In this document: positions 1 to 5,569 of the stretch, one piece after another | Position numbering within the stretch: position 1 is the first letter of the stretch | Layout of the letters: every line of letters begins with the position of its first letter | Source: JBMNUL01 sp050946255 | GTDB lineage: Bacteria > Actinomycetota > Coriobacteriia > Coriobacteriales > CADBOM01 | Direction of reading: 5' to 3' | DNA: 7,647 bases | Assembly: GCA_050946255.1 (NCBI GenBank) | Contig: JBMNUL010000126.1 | Coordinates: 1 to 7,647, forward strand | Notes under the pieces: model-generated | Told to the model about the DNA's origin: nothing | What the model saw: the letters and a program-made list of their open reading frames with translations, nothing else | Databases searched by the model: none | Made by a program: the position numbers and the translations under genes

Positions 1-174
1 GTAGATCTCGCTGATCACATCGTTCTTGTCGCAGAAGTGGTTGTAGAAGCTGCGGGTCGCCAAACCGCAATTCGATATGATGTCGCCCACGGTGATGCTT
101 GAAAGCCCTCTCTCGTTCATCAACTCGAGGGTCGATTCCATTATCAGCTCCCTTGAAGTCCTCTTCCCCTTCAT
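1..174 (-). CDS. TetR/AcrR-family regulator, N-terminal part (cut by window edge)
   Basis: Only the first 58 codons are in the window; the ligand-binding domain lies beyond position 1. Residues 8-47 form a typical TetR DNA-binding domain: helix 1 ending in ELMNERG, the ITVGDII segment at 27-33, and a recognition helix LATRSFYNHF at 38-47 followed by DKNDV. The ATG at 174 is chosen because GGAG at 182-185 lies 7 bases upstream of it. The gene is divergent from the molybdoenzyme gene, with 141 bases between the two starts. Regulators placed this way usually control the divergent gene and themselves, and a good palindrome lies in the gap (225-240). Family assignment is seen directly; the target and the inducer, probably an aromatic substrate, are inferred. 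Confidence 0.9.
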   Translation of the reverse strand, partial: MKGKRTSRELIMESTLELMNERGLSSITVGDIISNCGLATRSFYNHFCDKNDVISEIY

Positions 175-224
175 GATCTTTCTCCAACCTCCGAAAATAC
201 AGAGTTTTTCATATAAATGCATTT

Positions 225-240
225 TTGCACATATCTGCAA
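225..240. promoter_or_regulatory. Candidate TetR operator, 16-base near-perfect palindrome
   Basis: TTGCACATATCTGCAA reads almost the same on both strands: seven of eight base pairs are symmetric, and only the C/C pair at 230/235 breaks it. Its size and symmetry suit a TetR dimer. On the minus strand its edge forms TTGCAG (240-235), a possible -35 for the tetR gene with a weak TATATG -10 at 215-210 (19-base spacer). On the plus strand it ends 10 bases upstream of the proposed -35 of the molybdoenzyme gene. Binding here could therefore affect both directions. The palindrome is seen; its role is inferred. Confidence 0.5.
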
Positions 241-249
241 TTTCTTGAA

Positions 250-279
250 TTGAGAAAGGCACTTTTCCCAGCTTAGGAT
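250..279 (+). promoter_or_regulatory. Candidate sigma-A promoter of the molybdoenzyme operon
   Basis: TTGAGA at 250-255 matches the -35 consensus at five of six positions. TAGGAT at 274-279 matches the -10 consensus at four of six. The spacer is 18 bases. Transcription would begin near 286, giving a leader of about 30 bases before the ATG at 316. No better promoter is seen in the gap. Confidence 0.4.
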
Positions 280-294
280 ACGAATTGGGAAAAG
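262..294. repeat. 9-base inverted repeat flanking the -10 element
   Basis: CTTTTCCCA at 262-270 and TGGGAAAAG at 286-294 are exact reverse complements separated by 15 bases, and they bracket the proposed -10 (274-279). The right arm overlaps a direct repeat, GAATTGGGA at 282-290 and 294-302, with a one-mismatch copy GAATTGAGA at 247-255. The placement suggests a second operator or a hairpin at the transcript start. Function is inferred. Confidence 0.4.
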
Positions 295-315
295 AATTGG
301 GAGAGAGGAAAGATT

Positions 316-2742
316 ATGGCAGAGGAGGATTTTGTCTACACGGCATGCCCTGGATGGGGCGACCACGAGTTCTGCGCTCTGAAGACCATCGTGAAGGATG
401 GGGAGATCGTCAGAACGGAGAAAATCGACTACACAGGGCCCGAGGCGAACGAGGGGTATATTTGCCAGAAGGGCATCATGAGCTGCAGGCAACCCTACAG
501 TCCCGACAGGCTCCTTTACCCGTTGAAGAGGGCTGGCAAGCGCGGCGAGGGCAAATGGGAACGGGTCTCGTGGGACCAGGCGCTCGACGAGATTGCGGAA
601 AAGATGCTGTCGATCCGCGACGAGTACGGACCGGAGGCGCTGGTGGTGTGGAACCTACCTGCTGGCGTTCCACCTTCGCTCGGGTTGGGAGGCTTGCTGG
701 CCACCAGGTTCATTAGCCTGTGGGGGGCCACCGACCCAATCTACGCCGTGGGCCTGGACAATGGGCCCATGTACGCCGAGCACTACCTGTTCGACAACGA
801 CATGATGATGCTGTGCGACCCGTCCGCCTTCGACCATACCAACATGATAATAGTGTGGGGCGCAAACCCGATAGAGAACCAGCTGCGCATAGCAAACCAC
901 CTGGTCGAAGCCCAAGCCAACGGCGCCTATATAGTCGACATCGGGCTGGTGTTCGATGGCACCGCAGGGAAGGCAGACTGGTTCATCCCGGTGAAGCCTG
1001 GAACAGATGCGGCGCTCTCGATGGCGATGGCCAACTACATCATCCAGCACGGTTACACCGACGTGGATTGGATGACGGAGTACACATGCGCCACCTACCT
1101 CATCGGTGAGGATGGAGATTACCTGCGCGACCCGGAGAACAATTACCTCGTATGGGACCTCGAAACCGGCACCGCCCTCCCCTGCAGTCCCCAGGGACCG
1201 ATGACGTGGTATGGAGCCGATCCACCGAAGGGAGAAATTCCCACAAAGAACCCAGCGCTCACCGGCGAGTACGAGGTCGACGGCGTCAAGTGCAAGCCGG
1301 CCTTCCAGCTCCTCGTGGAGCACTGCGAGAAGTACACGCTGGAATATGCGGAGCACATCACGGGGGTTCCGAAGGAAGACATCGTGAAGCTGACTGAGAT
1401 GTACGCCCATTCGAAGCCGGCCTTCATTCTCGGGGCGCTGGGGCTGCGCTACATGAACCAGGGCGATACCTATGGGACCTTCTACATCTTGGGCGCGCTC
1501 ACGGGAAACATCACGGAGACTTATGGAGGGGTCACGAGCGAGTTGATGACCTCGAGCTGGCCCCTCATGTTCAACGACTATGAGATCTGCCGTCCTCTTG
1601 GCGATGAAGGGAACAAGATGCACGCGATGAGGCAATGCGACTTCATCGAACAGTGCAGGAGCGGCAAGCCCTTCCAGTTCAAAGGTCTGTTCGTTAATGC
1701 CGGAAATCCTGTTCACAACATGCCGAACCGCGGGTTCTGGACCGACCTGCTCGATCAGATGGAGCTGGTTGTTGACGTCGACATCTGGATGACAGACACC
1801 GGGGAACTCGCAGATTATGTGCTCCCAGACTGCATGCCGTTCGAGCGCGAGGAGCTAATAGTCAGCGCGGCGTACAACCACGTGGTCCTGCAAGAACCGG
1901 CAATCGAGCCCCGAGGCGAGGCTAAGGAGCCGAACTGGCTATGGACTCAAATCGCCAAACGAGTTGGCCTTGGAGAATACTTCGACAAGACCACTGACGA
2001 ATGGCTTGCGATGCGCGTGAACGATTCACAGTTCCCACTTCTGGCATATCTTGACCCTCCCCTGACCTGGGAAAGGCTCAAGAAGGAGAAGATGATCCGC
2101 TCGATGGCACCGGAGGGAGTCGTCGACACCACGAACAACTACAACCTCAACAACGAATCGGGACGTATGGAGTTCTACAATCCCAAGCTCAGGCACCTGG
2201 GCAGGGCGATACCCGGCTATTTGGAGCCCGTCGAGGTTCCCACCGTGGATTCCCCCAACGAGAAATACCCATATCAGTTCTTCAGCGGCAGGCAGCGCTT
2301 CTTCATGCAGTCGATGTTCACAGACGACCCGGTTATGAAGCAGCTTTCCGGTGGTAACCCACAGGCCCGCATGAACCCGCTGGATGCGAGACGCGAGGGC
2401 ATCGAGGACGGTGACATGGTCGAGGTTTACAACGACCGCGGGCATGTGGTGGTCCCGATGAGGCTGGACGAGGCCATCCCTCCAGGAACCGTCCACGTGT
2501 GGTTTGGCTGGAGGAAGCGCCACTTCGAGGATGGGACGTATGCCGAGCTCCTACGCGTGACGGGTGCTAAGGAGAACAACGACGCCACATCCGACTTCTG
2601 GTATCAGGACGTTCTGTCGAAGTTTCCACTCGAATCGCAGCATGTCGGGAAGGGCAGCTCATGGTCTGCTGTCGGAGCATGGGACACCCTTTGGGACTGC
2701 GCCTGCGCAGTTCGCAAGCTCGGCGAAGAGGAGGGAGACTGA
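316..2742 (+). CDS. Molybdopterin (bis-MGD) oxidoreductase large subunit, catechol-dehydroxylase/transhydroxylase-like
   Basis: This is an 808-residue DMSO-reductase-superfamily catalytic subunit. The N-terminal iron-sulfur segment spans about 8-60 (C11, C20, C50). The family PDRLLYPLKR segment is at 63-72, the cofactor-binding WGANP at 181-185 and KPGTDAALS from 227, AGNP at 462-465 and TGELADYVLP at 495-504. The C-terminal dinucleotide-binding barrel runs from about 651 to 800. There is no twin-arginine signal or membrane segment, so it should be cytoplasmic. The start is supported by AGAGG at 304-308, 7 bases upstream. The sequence most recalls gut actinobacterial catechol dehydroxylases and the pyrogallol-phloroglucinol transhydroxylase large subunit, so its substrate is probably a polyhydroxylated aromatic; the exact substrate is unknown. 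Asp148 in the GLDN loop (146-149) is one possible Mo ligand, but this is not certain. Oddity: in the usual C-x4-C-x3-C arrangement the middle Cys is Asp16. It shares an operon with the ferredoxin that follows. Confidence 0.88.
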   Translation: MAEEDFVYTACPGWGDHEFCALKTIVKDGEIVRTEKIDYTGPEANEGYICQKGIMSCRQPYSPDRLLYPLKRAGKRGEGKWERVSWDQALDEIAEKMLSIRDEYGPEALVVWNLPAGVPPSLGLGGLLATRFISLWGATDPIYAVGLDNGPMYAEHYLFDNDMMMLCDPSAFDHTNMIIVWGANPIENQLRIANHLVEAQANGAYIVDIGLVFDGTAGKADWFIPVKPGTDAALSMAMANYIIQHGYTDVDWMTEYTCATYLIGEDGDYLRDPENNYLVWDLETGTALPCSPQGPMTWYGADPPKGEIPTKNPALTGEYEVDGVKCKPAFQLLVEHCEKYTLEYAEHITGVPKEDIVKLTEMYAHSKPAFILGALGLRYMNQGDTYGTFYILGALTGNITETYGGVTSELMTSSWPLMFNDYEICRPLGDEGNKMHAMRQCDFIEQCRSGKPFQFKGLFVNAGNPVHNMPNRGFWTDLLDQMELVVDVDIWMTDTGELADYVLPDCMPFEREELIVSAAYNHVVLQEPAIEPRGEAKEPNWLWTQIAKRVGLGEYFDKTTDEWLAMRVNDSQFPLLAYLDPPLTWERLKKEKMIRSMAPEGVVDTTNNYNLNNESGRMEFYNPKLRHLGRAIPGYLEPVEVPTVDSPNEKYPYQFFSGRQRFFMQSMFTDDPVMKQLSGGNPQARMNPLDARREGIEDGDMVEVYNDRGHVVVPMRLDEAIPPGTVHVWFGWRKRHFEDGTYAELLRVTGAKENNDATSDFWYQDVLSKFPLESQHVGKGSSWSAVGAWDTLWDCACAVRKLGEEEGD

Positions 2743-2744
2743 TC

Positions 2745-3158
2745 ATGGGTAACAGGATTCTCGTGGATTTGCAGAGATGCACTGGATGCTGGACCTGCGT
2801 ACTCGCCTGCAAGGTGGGAAACGGTCTAGCAGACGACGAATGGTGGAGCACGGTAAGAACCCTCGGCAGCGGAGAAGGAATAGACAGGCCGGCTGGGATC
2901 TGGCCCAACCTCCACATGGAGTGGATGCCCGTGTACACGAAGAGCTGCATCATGTGCGCCCCTCGCGTGAAAGAGGGTTTCGACCCATATTGCGCACACA
3001 ACTGCCCCGTCAGGGCAATCAGCTTCGGAGACCCAGAGGACCCGAAATCCGATTTCTCCACAAAACTGACAGAGCTGAAGGGTAAGGGATTTCGGGTCTT
3101 CCAGCTACCAGAGTGGGAGAACACCAAGCGGGAAGTCTTCTACGCGAGCAAGAAGTGA
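2745..3158 (+). CDS. Small ferredoxin-type electron-transfer subunit with eight cysteines
   Basis: A 137-residue iron-sulfur protein of the DmsB/transhydroxylase small-subunit type. Cysteines 12, 15, 18 and 22 form C-x2-C-x2-C-x3-C. Cysteines 68, 71, 83 and 87 form C-x2-C-x11-C-x3-C-P. That is enough for two [4Fe-4S] clusters, about half of the four usual in DmsB-like proteins. No signal peptide or membrane segment is seen. The ATG at 2745 follows the molybdoenzyme stop by 2 bases, and AGGAGG at 2729-2734 lies 10 bases upstream of it, inside the end of the previous gene, so the two genes are translationally linked. An in-frame extension upstream would overlap the molybdoenzyme gene and lacks a reason. 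Its likely job is passing electrons from a soluble donor to the N-terminal cluster of the large subunit; the donor is not in the window. Confidence 0.88.
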   Translation: MGNRILVDLQRCTGCWTCVLACKVGNGLADDEWWSTVRTLGSGEGIDRPAGIWPNLHMEWMPVYTKSCIMCAPRVKEGFDPYCAHNCPVRAISFGDPEDPKSDFSTKLTELKGKGFRVFQLPEWENTKREVFYASKK

Positions 3159-3208
3159 GTTGACGGCAAGCAGTCCGCAAGACAGCAGAAGCGGCTTACA
3201 ACGATTCG

Positions 3209-3238
3209 AACAGATTTCGCAATAAACAGATTTCGCAA
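3209..3238 (+). repeat. Tandem 14-base direct repeat
   Basis: AACAGATTTCGCAA occurs at 3209-3222 and again, identical, at 3225-3238, a 16-base period. It lies in the 157-base gap after the ferredoxin gene, 78 bases before the next start. An 8-base palindrome TTAGCTAA follows at 3246-3253. It could be a regulator site repeated on one face or a simple duplication. No terminator or convincing promoter is seen in this gap. Confidence 0.6.
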
Positions 3239-3315
3239 AACTTTGTTAGCTAATAACACATTGCGTCGGACCTCGCGATGTGGAGCAAGGAAGGACAATT
3301 GAAGGGAGCACAACA

Positions 3316-3534
3316 ATGGCATTCTCAGGAGACAGCAAGATCAAGGACATCATGGATAACGATGCAGCGCGTGCAGTGCTTGCAGAGCTCTTTGGAGGCG
3401 AGGAGAATCTCAGCAAACCGCAAATGAAGATGGCGATGGGAATGACGCTCAACCAGATGTGCAGGTTCCCTCAAGCTGGGGTTTCTGATGAGGCGCTGGC
3501 TGATGCGGTGGCTAAGCTCGAGAAAATCGAGTAG
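3316..3534 (+). CDS. Small helical protein of unknown function (72 residues)
   Basis: The ATG at 3316 is preceded by AGGGAG (3303-3308) 7 bases upstream. An in-frame GTG at 3280 has no ribosome binding site, so the 72-residue form is preferred. The product is acidic and probably all helical: a segment ending in DNDAARAVLAELF, then KPQMKMAMGMTLNQM, then a last helix with VSDEALADAVAKLEKI. I recall, without being able to check it, that this layout (a 'PxxRAVLxK' helix, then 'PQLxMAMGMTLxQ', then a closing helix) occurs as a short C-terminal add-on domain in some glycoside hydrolases and other enzymes. Here it stands alone. It has no cysteines except one, so it is not a redox protein. It is in the same orientation as the molybdoenzyme unit and may be an accessory or binding partner; the function is unknown. 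Confidence 0.75.
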   Translation: MAFSGDSKIKDIMDNDAARAVLAELFGGEENLSKPQMKMAMGMTLNQMCRFPQAGVSDEALADAVAKLEKIE

Positions 3535-3576
3535 ACAGAGCTGCCCAAACGACTTCTTCGCAATAGAAAAATAACT

Positions 3577-3619
3577 GCAGCCCCCGGAACTGAACGTGAT
3601 CTAGATTCCGGGGGCAAGC
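3577..3619 (-). terminator. Intrinsic terminator, leftward
   Basis: A perfect 10-base stem (GCCCCCGGAA at 3580-3589 with TTCCGGGGGC at 3606-3615) is extended by an outer GC/GC pair at 3577-3578 and 3618-3619. The loop is 16 bases. On the minus strand it is followed by TTATTTTT; on the plus strand no T-run follows. It therefore terminates leftward transcripts. It starts 14 bases past the stop codon of the cytochrome-like remnant, not directly after the 264-residue gene. Confidence 0.7.
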
Positions 3620-3632
3620 TGTCGAAAGGAGC

Positions 3633-3806
3633 TTAATCTTTCATGTTGCGTCCCACCAAACCGCCAATTCTTTGGAAATTAGTCACTGCTACGTAAACGC
3701 ATCGGTGGTGTTTGACCGTGTCGAGCAATTCGACGGGATGGCAGCTTCCGCATGCATCCACACGACCGCAGCCCTGATCCAGGGATAACAACCCGCGCAC
3801 ACAGAA
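3633..3806 (-). pseudogene. Probable C-terminal remnant of a c-type cytochrome or heme protein
   Basis: Leftward open frame ending in TAA at 3635-3633. It encodes a plausible protein tail: DACGSCHPVELLDTVKHHR, then a hydrophobic stretch ending GGLVGRNMKD. The CGSCH at 3752-3738 is a CxxCH heme-attachment motif. No believable start or ribosome binding site is seen, and the upstream part runs into the G+C hairpin at 3807-3834 with low-complexity arginine-rich translation. A genuine terminator (3577-3619) lies just past the stop, as expected for the end of a former gene. I read it as the 3' end of a deleted multiheme cytochrome or heme-flavoprotein gene. A chance open frame is the main alternative. 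Confidence 0.35.
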
Positions 3807-3834
3807 GCGCCGCCGGAAATCCCCCCGGCGGCGC
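3807..3834 (-). terminator. Strong hairpin after the 264-residue gene
   Basis: A perfect 10-base G+C stem (GCGCCGCCGG at 3807-3816 with CCGGCGGCGC at 3825-3834) has an 8-base loop. It begins 17 bases beyond the leftward stop at 3852. The following minus-strand sequence, TTCTGTGTG, is only weakly T-rich, so termination may be incomplete. Being a strong stem, it could also block rightward readthrough. Confidence 0.6.
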
Positions 3835-3851
3835 ACATCGTCATACCCGTT

Positions 3852-4646
3852 CTATTGCTGCGCTTCGTAGATGCTGCGGAAGTTGCCTCGCATCTCCAGG
3901 GCGAAATGGAGCTTGTGGCCTTCCGCAATGGCCGCCGGTGCGTTCTTCGGGCAGAAGAACGTGGACTTGGTCTTCACGACGCCCGGCACAGGGCAGATCT
4001 CGTGGATCGCGCCTACATGGATGTTGGTGCCGTCGCTCTTGAGTCCCAGCTCCCCGAACATGACTCCCGGGTACCCGGGATCGCGCTGGAATGGGAAGTC
4101 CGCCGGGATTTCCTTCGTGCTGCCTACCCCGTAGGTATGGACTGGCTCGCCGAACATGCCGAAGGCCTCGAAGATCGCCTGCCCGGTCTCCACCTCGCCT
4201 TCCACGCCGTAGTGCTCCGGGAAGATCTCGAAGGGGAAACGCTCGTCCTTGTCGCCTAGGTGCCCCAGCCCGCCGGCAACTTTGGTCATGTCGATACCTG
4301 TGACTTCCATCTCGGTGGTTCCGAACTGGTAACCCTGACTGGCGATGGGCTCTTCGTTGTAAGCCTTCCAGCGCAGCTCGGCATCGTCAGAGACTGGCTT
4401 CATTATCTGATTGACCTTTTCCGGCCCCAGCCCCACCTTCAGGTCTACCAGGGCCTTCTTCGCGTCTGCTGGCTCCAGCCAGTTGATGTCCTCATGGCTC
4501 AGGGAACGGCCTTCATAAACCACGTCCGCTCCCAGGTACTTGAATTCGTGCAGGCAGTGCAGCGTGCGCTCGTACTCGTATCGATCTAGCTGCCACTCAG
4601 TGAACTCCACGCCGTCGATGATGACTTTGATATTCAAATCTGCCAT
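3852..4646 (-). CDS. Unrecognised conserved-looking protein, 264 residues
   Basis: I do not recognise this protein. The start at 4646 is well supported by AAAGGAG (4660-4654) 7 bases upstream. The product is acidic, without a signal peptide or membrane segment, so probably cytoplasmic. The N-terminal part (about 1-30) looks like a small strand-helix segment containing IDGVEFTEWQLDRYEYERT. A glycine-rich stretch VAGGLGHLGDKDERFPFEIF lies near the middle. The second half is rich in Gly, Phe, His and beta-like segments (GVMFGELGLKSDGTNIHVGA) and contains ICPVPG and FFCPKNAP. Codon use and base composition match the neighbouring genes, so it is a real gene. It is divergent from a TetR regulator with interlocked promoters and sits in an aromatic-metabolism context, so a ligand-binding or enzymatic role there is possible but unproven. 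Confidence 0.85.
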   Translation of the reverse strand: MADLNIKVIIDGVEFTEWQLDRYEYERTLHCLHEFKYLGADVVYEGRSLSHEDINWLEPADAKKALVDLKVGLGPEKVNQIMKPVSDDAELRWKAYNEEPIASQGYQFGTTEMEVTGIDMTKVAGGLGHLGDKDERFPFEIFPEHYGVEGEVETGQAIFEAFGMFGEPVHTYGVGSTKEIPADFPFQRDPGYPGVMFGELGLKSDGTNIHVGAIHEICPVPGVVKTKSTFFCPKNAPAAIAEGHKLHFALEMRGNFRSIYEAQQ

Positions 4647-4706
4647 TGCCGTTCTCCTTTCGTAGTTGGAGTCTTTCGAAAAGCACCCCCGAAATCAGGC
4701 AATTTG

Positions 4707-4736
4707 ATTATGATGTGAGTCAATGTGTATCATCAA
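4707..4736 (-). promoter_or_regulatory. Candidate promoter of the 264-residue gene
   Basis: On the minus strand TTGATG (4736-4731) and CATAAT (4712-4707, five of six matches to the -10) are 18 bases apart. Transcription would start near 4700, giving a leader of about 55 bases. The 9-base motif GTGAGTCAA (4715-4723, plus-strand reading) lies in the spacer, where a bound repressor would block polymerase. Confidence 0.45.
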
Positions 4737-4754
4737 TATCTTGACGTGAGACAA
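4715..4754 (+). repeat. Paired 9-base motif GTGAGWCAA in divergent promoters
   Basis: GTGAGTCAA at 4715-4723 and GTGAGACAA at 4746-4754 are direct repeats with one mismatch, 31 bases apart (about three helical turns). Each copy lies in or beside the spacer of one of the two divergent promoters. They are candidate sites for the TetR regulator encoded just to the right. Each half is not a good palindrome alone; TTGACGTGAGACAA is only partly symmetric. Confidence 0.4.
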
Positions 4755-4770
4755 AATTCCCCGATATGTC
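4741..4770 (+). promoter_or_regulatory. Candidate promoter of the second tetR gene
   Basis: TTGACG at 4741-4746 matches the -35 consensus at five of six positions; TATGTC at 4765-4770 is a weak -10 (three of six) with an 18-base spacer. Transcription would start near 4777, about 30 bases before the ATG at 4808. The motif GTGAGACAA begins at the last base of the -35. Confidence 0.35.
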
Positions 4771-4807
4771 TCCGCTCTAAGCGAAACCCCTGATGGCGGA
4801 GGAAGGC

Positions 4808-5350
4808 ATGGACAAGAGAAAAGAAGCCAACGCGAGGGCCCGGGCGTCCATCGAGAACGCCTTCATGGAGCTGCTGCAGACGAAAAGCTACTCGTCCATC
4901 ACCGTGACGGACATAGTGAGAAAAGCCGGCGTGGCGCGGGCCACCTACTACCGCAACTACGATTCCATCGAGGACGTCGCGGACTCCCTGCTGGCCGGCA
5001 TGCGAAGCCAGATTCTGAAAGACGTCGGTATCAAGGACGACCAGATTGAGAAATCCCTGATCAGCCCCGATGTCATAGAGCCGTTCGTCCACCATTACCG
5101 TCTGAAGCGCCGGGAGATCATCTCACTCCACAACAGCGGATTCTCCCCTTCCCTGTTGCAGCTCATGGCGGATTTCGCAGCGGAGTCCATCGGGGACATG
5201 CCGGCGAATTCGATTCGCCATTACGACATCTACGCCCTCCCCGGGGCCATGTACAGCGTGCTGATCCACTGGCTCGAAGCCGGATGTCCGGAGAGCGACC
5301 GGGAAATGGCCGCATACCTCTCGCACCTCGCGGCAAACGTGCTGGCATAA
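4808..5350 (+). CDS. TetR/AcrR-family transcriptional regulator
   Basis: A 180-residue one-domain-plus-ligand-domain regulator. Residues 14-51 form the TetR DNA-binding domain: an AF-MELLQTKSY helix, ITVTDIVRKAG at 31-41, and the recognition helix ARATYYRNY at 43-51 followed by DSIEDV. The C-terminal part is helical and variable, as expected for the ligand-binding and dimer domain; no ligand can be named. The ATG at 4808 is preferred over an in-frame ATG at 4793 because GGAGG at 4798-4802 lies 5 bases before it, while the upstream one has no ribosome binding site. It is divergent from the 264-residue gene and the two promoter regions nearly abut, so self-control and control of that gene are likely. 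No clear terminator follows. Confidence 0.92.
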   Translation: MDKRKEANARARASIENAFMELLQTKSYSSITVTDIVRKAGVARATYYRNYDSIEDVADSLLAGMRSQILKDVGIKDDQIEKSLISPDVIEPFVHHYRLKRREIISLHNSGFSPSLLQLMADFAAESIGDMPANSIRHYDIYALPGAMYSVLIHWLEAGCPESDREMAAYLSHLAANVLA

Positions 5351-5444
5351 ACCGTCCTGCAAGCGCAGAAGCCAGCGCGAGCATGCGCGCCACACTATCG
5401 TCGCACTGCTATGCAGCAGGTGCATGATTTTAGATGGAGACCTC

Positions 5445-5470
5445 ATCACGTACATCGCGGCATGCATGAT
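5445..5470. promoter_or_regulatory. Imperfect 26-base palindrome in the leader region of the LigM-like gene
   Basis: The 219-base gap 5351-5569 has no gene and no convincing promoter. Within it the segment from ATCACGTACAT to GCATGCATGAT is symmetric at 8 of 13 pairs, and all but one of the mismatched pairs are C/T-type transitions. A perfect 10-base palindrome CGTGGCCACG follows at 5492-5501, within a weak 6-base hairpin (AGGGAC with GTCTCT). Either could be a regulator site for the gene starting at 5570; support is modest. Confidence 0.25.
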
Positions 5471-5569
5471 AGGCTGTTCACAGACAGGGACCGTGGCCAC
5501 GTCTCTCCACCATCAGATTGCGAGCTGCGCCAATAGGCCAGCTGCATGTCACACATAAGGAGGACTACC

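Noticed and set aside
655..1716. Long leftward open frame opposite the molybdoenzyme gene (353 codons)
   Set aside because: It is a shadow of the high-GC coding strand. The opposite frame has clear family motifs and this one has none.
3643..3696. 17-codon rightward open frame with an upstream AGGAG
   Set aside because: It is very short, lies antisense to the cytochrome-like remnant, and has no recognisable sequence.
3633..3854. Reading through the TAG stop of the 264-residue gene into the cytochrome-like frame, which is in the same frame, as in pyrrolysine-type TAG use
   Set aside because: A strong hairpin lies directly after the TAG, the intervening translation is low-complexity and arginine-rich, and no pyrrolysine genes are seen. 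The shared frame has a one-in-three chance.
5375..5390. GCGCG/CGCGC hairpin after the second tetR gene as a terminator
   Set aside because: The stem is only 5 bases with no T-run after it; too weak to call.
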